From the NCBI GenBank assembly GCA_024655905.1, contig JANLFP010000002.1, forward strand, positions 259,829 through 323,828: 64,000 nucleotides of DNA, written 5' to 3'. This document shows positions 17,491 through 26,486 of this stretch, in pieces. The DNA comes from Tepidanaerobacteraceae bacterium (GTDB taxonomy: Bacteria > Bacillota > Thermosediminibacteria > Thermosediminibacterales > Tepidanaerobacteraceae). Positions within the stretch are counted from its first letter, which is position 1. The number at the start of each line of letters is the position of its first letter. The translations under genes were made by a program, and so were the position numbers. The notes beneath the pieces are model-generated. The model was not told where the DNA came from. It saw nothing but the letters and a program-made list of their open reading frames with translations, and made no database searches.

Positions 17491-18753
17491 GTGGGGGCTT
17501 ATATCATCACCGGTGGCAGAAGTCTTTGCGGTGAAATCAGTGTTCAGGGTTCCAAAAACTCAAGTCTTCCCATTCTTGCTTCAACATTATTAAATGCGGG
17601 CAAAAACGCTATTAAAGATGTACCGGATTTAAGAGATATAAAGGTAATGACCGATATTTTGAATAATCTGGGGGCTAAAGCAACAAAAAAGGGGAATCTG
17701 TTGGAAGTGGATTCGAGCGGGGTAGATAATTGGGAAGTGCCCGAAGACATGATGAGAGAAATGCGATCTTCCATAGTTTTGATGGGAGCCCTGCTCGGCA
17801 GGTTTAAAAAAGTAAGGGTATCTTATCCGGGAGGATGCGAGATAGGACCGAGGCCTATTGACCTTCATTTAAAAGGGCTTGCTCTTATGGGCGTTGTTTT
17901 AAAAGAAAAACACGGTTTTATCTATGCCGAAGCACCGGTTTTAAAGGGAGCGGATATACATCTAGATTTTCCAAGCGTGGGAGCCACTGAAAATTTAATG
18001 ATGGCTGGAGTACTTGCCGAAGGAAAGACAATAATTAGAAACGCTGCCAAAGAACCGGAAATCGTAGATTTGCAAAACTTTTTAAATAGAATGGGCGCTC
18101 AAATTAAAGGAGCCGGAACCGATACAATAAAAATTAACGGATGCGCATCCTGCGAATTAAAAGCAGTGGATGATTATACCGTGATACCTGACCGCATTGC
18201 GGCAGGCACCTATCTGGTGGCTGCAGCCATTACAAGAGGTCAGGTCACATTGAAAAATGTGGTTAGGGAACATATGGAACCGATTTTGGCCAAATTGCGG
18301 GAAATGGGATGCAAGCTGGAATGCGGCGAAGATTATATTTATTTAAAGGCAGATACCGATTTAAAGTCGCTAGATAGTCTGAGGACTCTGCCATACCCGG
18401 GTTTTCCTACGGATATGCAGGCTCCTATGATGGCTCTTCTTTCAACTGCAGAAGGTACTTCCATATTGACTGAAACCGTATTTGAAAACCGGTTTAAACA
18501 CGCAGAAGAATTGAGAAGGATGGGAGCAAATATCACAATAAACGGAAATACCGCAATTATTAAAGGTGTCCGAAAGCTGACGGGCGCTATGGTCGAAGCT
18601 AAAGACCTCAGAGCGGGGGCAGCATTGGTTGTGGCGGCTCTGGCGGCGGAAGGAAAGACTACGGTAATAGGTTCAGGACATGTGGAAAGAGGATATGAAA
18701 AACTGGAAGAAAACCTCCTCTCCATAGGGGCGGAAATTGTCAAAAAAGATTAA
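17491..18753 (+). CDS. murA: UDP-N-acetylglucosamine 1-carboxyvinyltransferase MurA
   Basis: A 420-residue enolpyruvyl transferase that starts peptidoglycan precursor synthesis by adding enolpyruvate from PEP to UDP-GlcNAc. The fosfomycin-reactive cysteine is conserved in PGGCEIGPRPIDLHL (C at about 117). Further marks are QGSKNSSLPILA near the N terminus, VGATENLMMAG, and GFPTDMQAPMMALL. The GTG start has GGAGGTGA upstream. It lies between murC and ftsQ in the dcw cluster. Confidence 0.96.
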   Translation: MGAYIITGGRSLCGEISVQGSKNSSLPILASTLLNAGKNAIKDVPDLRDIKVMTDILNNLGAKATKKGNLLEVDSSGVDNWEVPEDMMREMRSSIVLMGALLGRFKKVRVSYPGGCEIGPRPIDLHLKGLALMGVVLKEKHGFIYAEAPVLKGADIHLDFPSVGATENLMMAGVLAEGKTIIRNAAKEPEIVDLQNFLNRMGAQIKGAGTDTIKINGCASCELKAVDDYTVIPDRIAAGTYLVAAAITRGQVTLKNVVREHMEPILAKLREMGCKLECGEDYIYLKADTDLKSLDSLRTLPYPGFPTDMQAPMMALLSTAEGTSILTETVFENRFKHAEELRRMGANITINGNTAIIKGVRKLTGAMVEAKDLRAGAALVVAALAAEGKTTVIGSGHVERGYEKLEENLLSIGAEIVKKD

Positions 18754-18817
18754 AATAATATAATAATAATAAATTGCAAATTAATTTTTTTGTCAAATAA
18801 AAGGACAAGTGATATAA

Positions 18818-19615
18818 ATGCCGGAAGTGTTAATGAAAAAAAATATATACAGATATAGAAGAAAAAGGAAGATTAACATAAAAAGACTATTGTTGTTGAT
18901 TGTATTTTTATGTATAATAGCAGTGATGCCGACAATGACGAGTTCATTGTTCGCCGTGAAAAATATCCAGGTAATGGGGAATAAAAATATTTCTGCAGGT
19001 GAAATCATTAAAGCTGCCGATTTTTTTTATGATAAGAATTTGTTGACGATAAAAGAAAAGGATGTGAAAAAAGCCATATCTGAATCCATCCCGGTGAAGG
19101 AGGTTCATTTGACTTATAAGCTTCCCAATACTCTTGTAATAAGCGTAAAAGAAAGAGAAGTTGCAGCGGCACTGCCGTATTTGAGCGGTTTCATATTAAT
19201 AGATGCAGACGGTGTAGTAGTAAAAATGCTGTCTAAACTTGATTCCATTATTGTTCCGGTGGTGACCGGATTCGAAATAACCCACGCGTCTGTAGCCGGT
19301 AGGCCAGCAATTCGAAATAATGAAGATTCTTTTAGAAAACTTTTGGAATTGATTTCAGCAATTTCTCCATTATCTTCGGAACTGTCCGAAATACATGTGG
19401 ATAAAGGCAATGCCAATGATACAGTATTTTACTTATATACTCTTGACGGCTATCAGATTTTTCTTGGAAGCTTTGAGGCAAGAAAGATTCAAGTTATGAA
19501 GCAGATACTGGATGATTTGAGAAAGAACGGCAGGGGAAAGGGAGAAATAAATATAAGCGGTGAAACCCCGGTTTTCAAACCTTTTTCCGTGGATGGAGGA
19601 GAGGATAAACCATGA
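18818..19615 (+). CDS. ftsQ: Cell division protein FtsQ/DivIB
   Basis: A 265-residue bitopic protein with a very basic cytoplasmic tail (about 1-25), one membrane segment (about 26-45), a POTRA domain beginning at VKNIQVMGNKNISAGEI, and the FtsQ beta domain. It scaffolds the divisome with FtsL and DivIC at the outer face of the membrane. GGACAAGTGA precedes the ATG. Its stop overlaps the next gene by four bases (ATGA). Confidence 0.9.
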   Translation: MPEVLMKKNIYRYRRKRKINIKRLLLLIVFLCIIAVMPTMTSSLFAVKNIQVMGNKNISAGEIIKAADFFYDKNLLTIKEKDVKKAISESIPVKEVHLTYKLPNTLVISVKEREVAAALPYLSGFILIDADGVVVKMLSKLDSIIVPVVTGFEITHASVAGRPAIRNNEDSFRKLLELISAISPLSSELSEIHVDKGNANDTVFYLYTLDGYQIFLGSFEARKIQVMKQILDDLRKNGRGKGEINISGETPVFKPFSVDGGEDKP

Positions 19616-20346
19616 AAAATTCTTTTCAGGCACATTTTTTAATCGCTACGGTATGCTTTATACTTGGAATGATGCTTGTGGCGCAGTTCAGGAGCGTTCA
19701 AATAAATGGAGGAGCCGTTACTTCTCTGCAGAGAGCTCAGGAATTGACAACGGAACTGAAAAATGTAATTGATGAGCGCGAGCTTTTAAAAAAAGAAGTA
19801 GCGGATTTGCGAGGGCGTCTGACTGAATATGAAAATTCGGCTTCAAAGGTTAGCGGCTTGACGGATGCAATGAAAAAAGAACTGGAAAAAGCCCGCATGA
19901 CAGCAGGCCTTTTGGCGGGAAACGGCCCCGGAGTAGTAATAATCCTGGATGACAGCAATATACCAAAACAACCAGGTGAGGACCCGAATCTGTTTCTGAT
20001 ACATGACGAAGACCTTTTGAAAGTAGTAAATGAATTGTTTGCTGCTGGTGCCGAAGCGGTATCGATAAACGGTCAGAGGATAATCGCCAATAGCGAGATA
20101 AGATGCGTGGGACCTACAATAATTGTAAATTCAGTCCGTCTGGCGCCTCCTTTTGTCGTTGAAGCCATAGGCGACCCCGATACCCTGGAAAGTTCTATGA
20201 GGATGAGGGGTGGGGTTATAGAATCCCTTCAAGTTTTCGGCATACAGGTGAGCATAAAAAAACAGGACAATATAGATATGCCGGCTTATAACGGTCCCAT
20301 ACAATTCAAATACTTTCAACCTCTGAAAGCTGGTGAAAAGCAATGA
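19612..20346 (+). CDS. DUF881 family protein (YlxW/YlxX-like)
   Basis: A 244-residue protein with one N-terminal membrane segment (about 8-26), a coiled coil (about 40-85), then the DUF881 domain containing GPGVVIILDDS and the block around GAEAVSINGQRI. The family sits in division/sporulation clusters of many Gram-positive bacteria between ftsQ and ftsZ, and its biochemical role is unknown. Four-base overlaps with ftsQ upstream and the DUF1290 gene downstream indicate translational coupling. Confidence 0.9.
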   Translation: MKNSFQAHFLIATVCFILGMMLVAQFRSVQINGGAVTSLQRAQELTTELKNVIDERELLKKEVADLRGRLTEYENSASKVSGLTDAMKKELEKARMTAGLLAGNGPGVVIILDDSNIPKQPGEDPNLFLIHDEDLLKVVNELFAAGAEAVSINGQRIIANSEIRCVGPTIIVNSVRLAPPFVVEAIGDPDTLESSMRMRGGVIESLQVFGIQVSIKKQDNIDMPAYNGPIQFKYFQPLKAGEKQ

Positions 20347-20690
20347 TATATCCTTTAATCGGATTTTTGCTAGGCATTATAGTGGGCATATATGCCCCCA
20401 TAAATATCCCTGTGATATATGCGCCATACATGTCAATAGCAGTGCTGGCTGCCATGGATTCGGTCTTCGGTGGTATACGAGCAGTTGAAGAGAATAACTT
20501 CAATATGAATATTTTTATTACCGGTTTTTTCAGCAATACCCTTTTAGCAGGTTTTTTGGCGTATTTTGGCGATAGGATGGGGCTCCCCATATACATGGCC
20601 GCCATATTCGCATTTGGAGTACGCATATTTCAAAATCTGGCTATCATTCGAAGGCTAATCGTGCAACGCATTTTTCAAAAAAATAATTAG
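20343..20690 (+). CDS. Small basic membrane protein, DUF1290 (Sbp)
   Basis: A 115-residue protein with three to four membrane segments, of the small basic protein family (DUF1290). It has a GIYAPINIPVIYAPYMSIAV block followed by LAAMDSVFGGIRA, the most conserved part of the family. It is coupled to the preceding DUF881 gene by an ATGA overlap. The two families commonly occur together beside ftsA/ftsZ, and the function is unknown. Confidence 0.9.
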   Translation: MIYPLIGFLLGIIVGIYAPINIPVIYAPYMSIAVLAAMDSVFGGIRAVEENNFNMNIFITGFFSNTLLAGFLAYFGDRMGLPIYMAAIFAFGVRIFQNLAIIRRLIVQRIFQKNN

Positions 20691-20764
20691 AAAATAAAAG
20701 GGAATTTTATTTAAATGTTGAATTAATAAATTTAAGAACCTGCCCATAGGGGGGAGGTGCAGTT

Positions 20765-21982
20765 TTGGCGAAAAGCAACATTGTGTCGAGCCTGGATATT
20801 GGAACGTCAAAGGTTTGTTGTATGATTGGGGAAATAACCCGTGCCGGCGAGCTGGACATAATGGGCTACGGCATTGCCGAATCATCTGGGATAAAGAAGG
20901 GTAACGTCGTCAACGTAGATGCGGTAGTCCAGAGCGTATCAAAAGCAGTTGAACAGGCAGGTCAAATGGCGGGCTATAAAATAAGCCGGGCTGTAATAGG
21001 GCTGTCCGGCAGCAATATATCATTGTTGAACAACAGGGGGGTTGTCGCTATTCCAAGAAACGCCCGTGAAATAACGCCGCAGGATGTTGAGAGGGTTTTG
21101 CAGGCGGCAAAGATCGTGGCTATCCCTTATGATAAGGAGATGATAGATGTCATCCCGAGAGAATTTGTGGTAGACGGATGTGATGGAATAAAGGATCCCG
21201 TGGGGATGGTCGGGACAAGGCTGGAAGTTTCCGCATGCATCATTACCGGTCTTTTAACGGCGATACAAAACATCGCAAGATGCGTTCAGAAAGCCGGAAT
21301 CGAAATTGAAGGCATGGTTTTAAAACCTTTAGCTGCCGCGGAAATGCTCCTGACCGAGGATGAAATGGACATGGGTGCCGTGATGCTGGATGTCGGGGCG
21401 CAGGTGACCGAAGTTGCTATATTTCAGGAGGGATGCATTGCTGCATATGAATTGATTCCCCTTGGTGGTGATCATATTACAAACGATATTGCCATAGGGT
21501 TGAGATTGCCTTATTCCAGAGCTGAAGATATCAAGAGAAGATATGCCTGTGCAAAACCTGCTCTGGCTTCCGACAAAGCGGAAATTGAAATACAGAGCAT
21601 AGGGGACACCGTTATCAAAAGGATATCGCCCAGAGATTTAACTGCAATAGTGGAGCCAAGAATACAAGAGATACTTTTGTTTGTGTCAAACTGTTTGAAA
21701 AATTTAAATTTGAAATCCATGCTGCCTGCTGGAGTTGTATTAACGGGTGGCGGTTTAGTACATATAAAGGGGTCGGTAGAACTTGCGCAGGAGATTTTGG
21801 GCCTTCCGGTGAGGTTGGGTATAATAGACTCTTATGACAGAGAACAGACTTTTACCGTAGCCCTGGGTCTTTTGTATTATGGCCTAAGGCGAGGACTCAT
21901 TAATGGAAATGTAGCGATGAGACAAAATGCTGCAAGCAGTTTTTTTGAAAGAGCAAAACGCATTTTAAAAGAATATTTTTAG
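20765..21982 (+). CDS. ftsA: Cell division ATPase FtsA
   Basis: A 405-residue actin-like protein that tethers FtsZ to the membrane. The phosphate-1 motif [15 protein letters not shown] is at about 8-22, the 1C subdomain and [13 protein letters not shown] (phosphate 2) follow, and GGGLVHIKG is the adenosine-site motif. The C-terminal amphipathic helix is in [13 protein letters not shown]. The start is a TTG with a very strong GGGGGGAGGTG site. That site can form a hairpin with an upstream ACCTGCCC (see findings). ftsZ follows after 25 bases. Confidence 0.95.
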   Translation: MAKSNIVSSLDIGTSKVCCMIGEITRAGELDIMGYGIAESSGIKKGNVVNVDAVVQSVSKAVEQAGQMAGYKISRAVIGLSGSNISLLNNRGVVAIPRNAREITPQDVERVLQAAKIVAIPYDKEMIDVIPREFVVDGCDGIKDPVGMVGTRLEVSACIITGLLTAIQNIARCVQKAGIEIEGMVLKPLAAAEMLLTEDEMDMGAVMLDVGAQVTEVAIFQEGCIAAYELIPLGGDHITNDIAIGLRLPYSRAEDIKRRYACAKPALASDKAEIEIQSIGDTVIKRISPRDLTAIVEPRIQEILLFVSNCLKNLNLKSMLPAGVVLTGGGLVHIKGSVELAQEILGLPVRLGIIDSYDREQTFTVALGLLYYGLRRGLINGNVAMRQNAASSFFERAKRILKEYF

Positions 21983-22007
21983 CAAAATAAGGAGGTTTCC
22001 AAATAAT

Positions 22008-23060
22008 ATGCTGGATTTTGAGGTGGAGCTGGAGCAATTCGCCAATATAAAAGTAATCGGAATCGGCGGAGGGGGAAATAATGCCATCAACCGCATGATA
22101 GATTCGGGACTGAAAGGGGTAGAATTTATTTCGGTCAATACCGACGCCCAGGCTCTGTATCTGTCGAAAGCGGACAAAAAAATACAGATAGGAGAAAAAT
22201 TAACTAAAGGCCTAGGTGCAGGGGCCAATCCGGAAATCGGCAGGAAGGCTGCGGAGGAAAGCAAAAACGAAATTGAAGAGGTTTTGAAGGGAGCCGATAT
22301 GATTTTTGTTACAGCCGGTATGGGAGGCGGAACCGGAACGGGAGCTGCTCCTGTGATTGCCGAGATATCAAAGAATCTTGGAATCCTGACGGTCGGGGTT
22401 GTCACAAAGCCATTTGCCTTTGAAGGAAAGAAGCGTATGGCCAATGCAGAGATGGGAATTGCCAATATAAAAAATAGTGTTGATACTTTAATAACCATTC
22501 CTAACGACAGATTGCTGTCCATCGCTGAAAAAAAGACTTCCATGATCGATGCTTTCAGAATGGCTGATGATGTTTTAAGGCAGGGCGTTCAGGGAATTTC
22601 GGATTTAATAGCGGTGCCGGGCCTTATAAATCTAGATTTTGCCGATGTAAGAACCATTATGATGGGGACTGGACTGGCGCATATGGGCATAGGAAAAGGG
22701 ACCGGCGACAACAGAGCGGTGGAGGCTGCAAAACAGGCTATTTCGAGTCCGCTGCTGGAAACTTCTATAGAAGGAGCCAAGGGAGTGCTTTTAAACATTA
22801 CAGGGGGATCAAACCTAGGCCTCCTGGAGGTTAACGAAGCAGCGGAGCTAATCTCATCAGCCGCGGATCCTGAAGCCAATATAATTTTTGGAGCGGTTAT
22901 AGATGAGAAATTGCAGGATGAAATCAGGATTACGGTTATTGCGACGGGATTCGAACAGTTTAAAGAAAAATCCCCAGAAATGGAAGAATTTGAAGTAGGT
23001 CCTTTTACAGACGAAGATTTGGATATTCCGGCATTTCTGCGTAGAAATCGCAAAAGATAA
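22008..23060 (+). CDS. ftsZ: Cell division GTPase FtsZ
   Basis: A 350-residue tubulin homologue that polymerises into the division ring. The nucleotide loop is [16 protein letters not shown] (about 16-31) and the tubulin signature is [14 protein letters not shown] (about 104-117). The synergy loop NLDFADV and the C-terminal peptide DIPAFLRR, which binds FtsA and SepF, are intact. The linker before the tail is short. A strong terminator follows at once and closes the dcw cluster. Confidence 0.97.
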   Translation: MLDFEVELEQFANIKVIGIGGGGNNAINRMIDSGLKGVEFISVNTDAQALYLSKADKKIQIGEKLTKGLGAGANPEIGRKAAEESKNEIEEVLKGADMIFVTAGMGGGTGTGAAPVIAEISKNLGILTVGVVTKPFAFEGKKRMANAEMGIANIKNSVDTLITIPNDRLLSIAEKKTSMIDAFRMADDVLRQGVQGISDLIAVPGLINLDFADVRTIMMGTGLAHMGIGKGTGDNRAVEAAKQAISSPLLETSIEGAKGVLLNITGGSNLGLLEVNEAAELISSAADPEANIIFGAVIDEKLQDEIRITVIATGFEQFKEKSPEMEEFEVGPFTDEDLDIPAFLRRNRKR

Positions 23061-23087
23061 AAGCGCAAATTCAGCGCTTTTTTTTTT
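23059..23087 (+). terminator. Rho-independent terminator after ftsZ
   Basis: AAAAGCGC and GCGCTTTT arms around a 7-base loop are followed by ten T. It overlaps the last codon of ftsZ and separates the division genes from the sporulation sigma genes. Confidence 0.88.
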
Positions 23088-23200
23088 ATATTGATTCATG
23101 ATGTGACATATTTTTAGAAAGAGTAATGTTAAAATATATCATAAAAGACAAGAAATATGAATATAGATTTTTTATAGATGTAATTCTTTGGAGGGCTTAT

Positions 23201-24121
23201 ATGGTTGTATATTTTGATGTGGTGCTGCTTATAAATCTGCTGATGAATTTTTTAATTTTGACATTTGTGGCAATGGTATTAAAGCTCAGAGTTAATCTTG
23301 CGAAGATTCTATCAGGAGCAATAGCGGGATGCTTGTTTTTGCTACATGTAATCATACCGAATCTTGCGATTCTTCAAGGTCTGACTTTTAAGCTAATTCT
23401 TTCGGCAGCAATGATATTATTGAGTTTTAGCCCAAGGAGTCTTAAGGATTTTATAAAAATACTTGGTTTTTTTTATCTTATTTCTTTCATGGTAGGCGGA
23501 GGAGCCTTTGCACTTTTTTATTTTTATAATTTTCAATACATAAATTCTGGTGTTTACGGCAATATGCTTTTAATAAATAATATTTCTGTACCCTGGTGGA
23601 TATTACTCGTTTCTGCTTTAATTTTATTGATATTTTTTAAATATTTCTGGCCTCTTTTATACCGCATGCTGTCGAAAGATAATCTTCTTGTACCGATAAA
23701 TGTTGAATTTGACAATAAAAAACTTGAAATTCCTGCACTTATAGATACCGGAAACGATTTGCGCGATCCGGTATCAAATTATCCTGTGGTCATAGTGGAA
23801 TTCAATGCGGTAAAGACCCTCTTTGGCAGGGAATTGCAATCCTTGTTGATATACGGGACTGAAGCGGACTTTACAAATATGACTGAACTGATTTCTAATT
23901 CAAAATGGGCTACAAGATTTCGATTGATTCCTTTTGAGAGCATAGGAAGAAGCAAAGGCCTGATGATTGGGTTTAAGCCCGATATGATAACTGTAAATTT
24001 AAATAATAAGATTTTGGAAGTTCGGGATGCCATTCTCGGCATTTACCAGAGGTCTCTTTCGCCCGATGGGACTTACAGAGCTCTGTTAAATCGCGATGTT
24101 TTAAATGTTTTAAATGAATAA
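23201..24121 (+). CDS. spoIIGA: Sigma-E processing peptidase SpoIIGA
   Basis: A 306-residue membrane aspartic protease: about five N-terminal membrane segments (1-150), then a cytoplasmic retroviral-type protease domain with the catalytic motif LIDTGNDL (D182, near the D183 of Bacillus subtilis). It cleaves pro-sigma-E in the mother cell after a forespore signal. The ATG at 23201 is chosen because TTTGGAGGG lies just upstream; the frame is open further up to 23126 without a ribosome site. The end runs near sigE, whose SD site lies beyond the stop. No clear Spo0A box was found upstream. Confidence 0.94.
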   Translation: MVVYFDVVLLINLLMNFLILTFVAMVLKLRVNLAKILSGAIAGCLFLLHVIIPNLAILQGLTFKLILSAAMILLSFSPRSLKDFIKILGFFYLISFMVGGGAFALFYFYNFQYINSGVYGNMLLINNISVPWWILLVSALILLIFFKYFWPLLYRMLSKDNLLVPINVEFDNKKLEIPALIDTGNDLRDPVSNYPVVIVEFNAVKTLFGRELQSLLIYGTEADFTNMTELISNSKWATRFRLIPFESIGRSKGLMIGFKPDMITVNLNNKILEVRDAILGIYQRSLSPDGTYRALLNRDVLNVLNE

Positions 24122-24143
24122 AAAATATACTGGAGGGAAAAGC

Positions 24144-24869
24144 ATGCTAAAACTAAAAAAAATAAATGTTAAATTAATTATTGTCGGAGTGCTTAAGCAT
24201 CTTGGAATATACGGCAAGTCCATGATTTATTACATTGGCGGGACTGAAGCTCTGCCACCTCCCCTTAGCGGGGAAGAGGAGGTTGTACTGCTCAACAAAC
24301 TGGTTATGGGCGACATGGGAGTAAAAAGCATTTTAATCGAGCGGAATTTGCGGCTTGTGGTTTATATAGCAAAAAAATTCGAAAACACCGGTGTGGGTAT
24401 GGAAGATCTTGTCTCCATCGGGACTATCGGGCTGATAAAAGCAATAAACACCTTTGATCCTAATAAAAAAATAAAACTTGCGACTTATGCTTCAAAATGC
24501 ATTGAGAATGAGATTTTGATGTATCTTAGGAGAAACAACAAAACGAGAATTGAAGTTTCTTTCGACGAACCTCTCAATATCGACTGGGATGGCAATGAAC
24601 TCCTGCTGTCGGATATTTTGGGAACGGACAACGATATGATATATAAGTGCATAGAGGAAGAAGTGGATAGGGAGCTGCTGGATACGGCTATAAAGCGGCT
24701 TTCAAAGCGCGAAAGATGCATAATCAAGCTTCGCTTCGGTTTGAATGACGGTGTGGAAAAAACCCAGAAAGAAGTCGCTGATATGCTGGGGATATCGCAA
24801 TCTTACATATCTCGATTGGAAAAGAGAATAATAAAGAGATTGAAAAAAGAAATGGTCAGAATGATGTAA
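24144..24869 (+). CDS. sigE: Sporulation sigma factor E (pro-sigma-E)
   Basis: A 241-residue sigma-70 family factor that drives early mother-cell transcription. The N terminus keeps the amphipathic pro-sequence (about residues 1-30) and the conserved cleavage context [13 protein letters not shown] that SpoIIGA processes. Region 2 contains [19 protein letters not shown] and the helix-turn-helix of region 4 is [33 protein letters not shown] precedes the ATG. It is the second gene of the spoIIG operon and is followed 78 bases later by sigG. Confidence 0.96.
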   Translation: MLKLKKINVKLIIVGVLKHLGIYGKSMIYYIGGTEALPPPLSGEEEVVLLNKLVMGDMGVKSILIERNLRLVVYIAKKFENTGVGMEDLVSIGTIGLIKAINTFDPNKKIKLATYASKCIENEILMYLRRNNKTRIEVSFDEPLNIDWDGNELLLSDILGTDNDMIYKCIEEEVDRELLDTAIKRLSKRERCIIKLRFGLNDGVEKTQKEVADMLGISQSYISRLEKRIIKRLKKEMVRMM

Positions 24870-24883
24870 TAAAATAGAAACAT

Positions 24884-24913
24884 GTATAAAAACCTCCCGC
24901 GCTGGCAAGACTT
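24884..24913 (+). promoter_or_regulatory. Candidate sigma-F promoter of sigG
   Basis: GTATA (24884-24888) and GGCAAGACTT (24904-24913) are 15 bases apart and resemble the sigma-F consensus GYWTA and GGnnAnAnTR, with the final -10 position mismatched. sigG is a known sigma-F target. Transcription would begin near 24920, downstream of the left arm of the hairpin described separately. Confidence 0.45.
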
Positions 24914-24946
24914 TAAATGATATCTTAAGGAAGACAGGGGGAGGTT
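24891..24946 (+). promoter_or_regulatory. SD-sequestering inverted repeat in the sigE-sigG intergenic region
   Basis: AACCTCCC (24891-24898) is the perfect complement of GGGAGGTT (24939-24946), which is the Shine-Dalgarno sequence of sigG. A smaller helix, CTTTAA/TTAAGG (24911-24916 and 24925-24930), fits in the loop. Only an mRNA reading through from spoIIGA-sigE contains both arms. Confidence 0.7.
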
Positions 24947-24947
24947 A

Positions 24948-25721
24948 ATGATTTTAAACAAAGTTGAAATATGCGGAGTCAATACTTCAAAACTCCCGGT
25001 GCTTTCCAGTAGCAAAATGAAGGAATTGTTTCTACTTGTTAAAAAGGGCGACAAGGAAGCTAGGGAAAAGCTGATAAACGGCAATTTGCGCTTGGTCCTG
25101 AGTGTGATACAGAGATTCAACAATAGAGGCGAATATGTCGACGATCTTTTTCAGGTGGGATGCATTGGCCTGATGAAGGCTATCGACAACTTCGATTTGA
25201 GTCAAAATGTAAAGTTTTCCACCTATGCGGTTCCGATGATAATAGGGGAGATAAGGCGCTATCTGCGAGACAACAACCCTATCAGGGTGAGCCGGTCACT
25301 TAGGGATGTGGCATACAAAGCTTTACAGGTAAGGGATGTTCTGGTGAATAAGAATTCGCGGGAACCATCTATCAATGAAATTGCTTCGGAAATGAATGTT
25401 CCCCGCGAGGAGATAGTATTTGCCCTTGATGCCATTCAAGAGCCAATTTCTCTCTTTGAACCCATATATCATGACGGTGGGGATCCTATTTTTGTAATGG
25501 ATCAGATAAAAGATGAAAAAAATCAGGATGAAAGCTGGCTTCAGGGCATATCAATCAAAGAAGCAATGCAGAAATTGAATGAGAGAGAAAAACGCATTTT
25601 AAATCTGAGGTTTTTTGAAGGGAAGACCCAGATGGAAGTGGCTCAGGAAATAGGCATATCTCAGGCACAGGTTTCCAGACTTGAAAAAGCGGCTTTAAAG
25701 CATATGAGGAAATACATTTGA
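24948..25721 (+). CDS. sigG: Sporulation sigma factor G
   Basis: A 257-residue forespore sigma factor. The sigma-G specific N terminus KVEICGVNTSKLPVL is present, followed by region 2 (VDDLFQVGCIGLMKAIDNFD), region 3 and the region 4 helix-turn-helix MEVAQEIGISQAQVSRLEK. It directs late forespore genes and follows sigE, as in Bacillus. The ATG has an excellent GGGGGAGG site that can be blocked by an upstream arm in read-through mRNA. A candidate sigma-F promoter is in the intergenic region. Confidence 0.96.
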   Translation: MILNKVEICGVNTSKLPVLSSSKMKELFLLVKKGDKEAREKLINGNLRLVLSVIQRFNNRGEYVDDLFQVGCIGLMKAIDNFDLSQNVKFSTYAVPMIIGEIRRYLRDNNPIRVSRSLRDVAYKALQVRDVLVNKNSREPSINEIASEMNVPREEIVFALDAIQEPISLFEPIYHDGGDPIFVMDQIKDEKNQDESWLQGISIKEAMQKLNEREKRILNLRFFEGKTQMEVAQEIGISQAQVSRLEKAALKHMRKYI

Positions 25722-25735
25722 AGGGGTGAAATATC

Positions 25736-25900
25736 ATGCTTAAACTCTTTACGAGATGTATACCGATAATAATTGCATTTTTTGTTATATTCGGTTTTTA
25801 TGTTGCGCCGAGAAGCGTGGTGGCGTACAACACAAAAAATCTTATAGCAGTTAGCCGAACGGTACAAGAAGACATTTTGAAGGTTGCCGAGCAAAAATGA
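25736..25900 (+). CDS. 54-residue putative membrane peptide downstream of sigG
   Basis: A small gene of 54 codons, starting at an ATG with AAGGGGTGA upstream and 14 bases after the sigG stop. It has a short basic N terminus, one hydrophobic segment (about 9-24) and a polar tail of about 30 residues, so it is probably a single-span membrane peptide or a secreted peptide. A strong terminator overlaps its stop codon, which supports it being the last gene of the sigG unit. I do not recognise the family; forespore expression is inferred from its position. Confidence 0.6.
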   Translation: MLKLFTRCIPIIIAFFVIFGFYVAPRSVVAYNTKNLIAVSRTVQEDILKVAEQK

Positions 25901-25924
25901 AGGCCTAATCCGGCCTTTTTTTTT
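25900..25924 (+). terminator. Rho-independent terminator after the sigG unit
   Basis: AAGGCC and GGCCTT arms with a six-base loop and a run of nine T. It begins at the stop codon of the 54-residue peptide gene. Confidence 0.85.
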
Positions 25925-26069
25925 GCACTTTTTTTGGTCAACCCGAATATAATTATGATAGCAACTTTTCAACAGATATTTGATTGAACCGCTTTCTTGA
26001 CATAAATGGGCCTAGAGCAGAGTGCGGTTATTCTAAATTAAAAAAATATAGTAAAGGGGGCTAGTTATC

Positions 26070-26330
26070 GTGATAAAGACATCGGATTTGCGGCAGCGGG
26101 AAGTAATCAATGTGTCCGACGGCAAAAAATTGGGTTTTGTGAGCGATCTTGACATAGATCTGGAGGAAGGCAGAATAAGATCCATAATTATACCTGCACA
26201 GGGCAAGTTTTTCAGCTTTTTTGCGAGAACAGGGGATTACGTTATTCCATGGGAACAGATAAAAAAAATAGGATCAGACGTGATTTTAGTTGAATTGAAA
26301 GATTTTATAAGTCCCAAAAAAGGCGAATAG
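26070..26330 (+). CDS. YlmC/YmxH family PRC-barrel sporulation protein
   Basis: An 86-residue protein of the YlmC/YmxH family, a single PRC-barrel domain. The motifs are REVINVSDGKKLGFVSDLDI near the start and TGDYVIPWEQIKKIGSDVIL near the end. It occurs mainly in spore formers and is often found downstream of sigG, as here; its molecular role is not known. The GTG start is preceded by AAAGGGGG. It has its own transcription unit between two gaps. Confidence 0.9.
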   Translation: MIKTSDLRQREVINVSDGKKLGFVSDLDIDLEEGRIRSIIIPAQGKFFSFFARTGDYVIPWEQIKKIGSDVILVELKDFISPKKGE

Positions 26331-26363
26331 AAAAATAATTTAGCTATATAAATAATTAGAAAA

Positions 26364-26397
26364 ATATGCAGTGATATGCATCGCGCAAATGTGCATT
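26364..26397. repeat. Clustered ATATGCA/GTGCAT motifs upstream of nrdR
   Basis: ATATGCA occurs twice at a 10-base spacing (26364-26370 and 26374-26380) and a related GTGCATT follows about 11 bases later. They are about 100 bases upstream of nrdR. They could be an operator but do not resemble the NrdR box, so the meaning is uncertain. Confidence 0.25.
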
Positions 26398-26486
26398 GAG
26401 CAAATTAAGTAATATTTTTGCCTTCACATTCATTATGTCTTTCAATTTATGCTGAAAAACATTATAATATATATGGGGGTGATATT

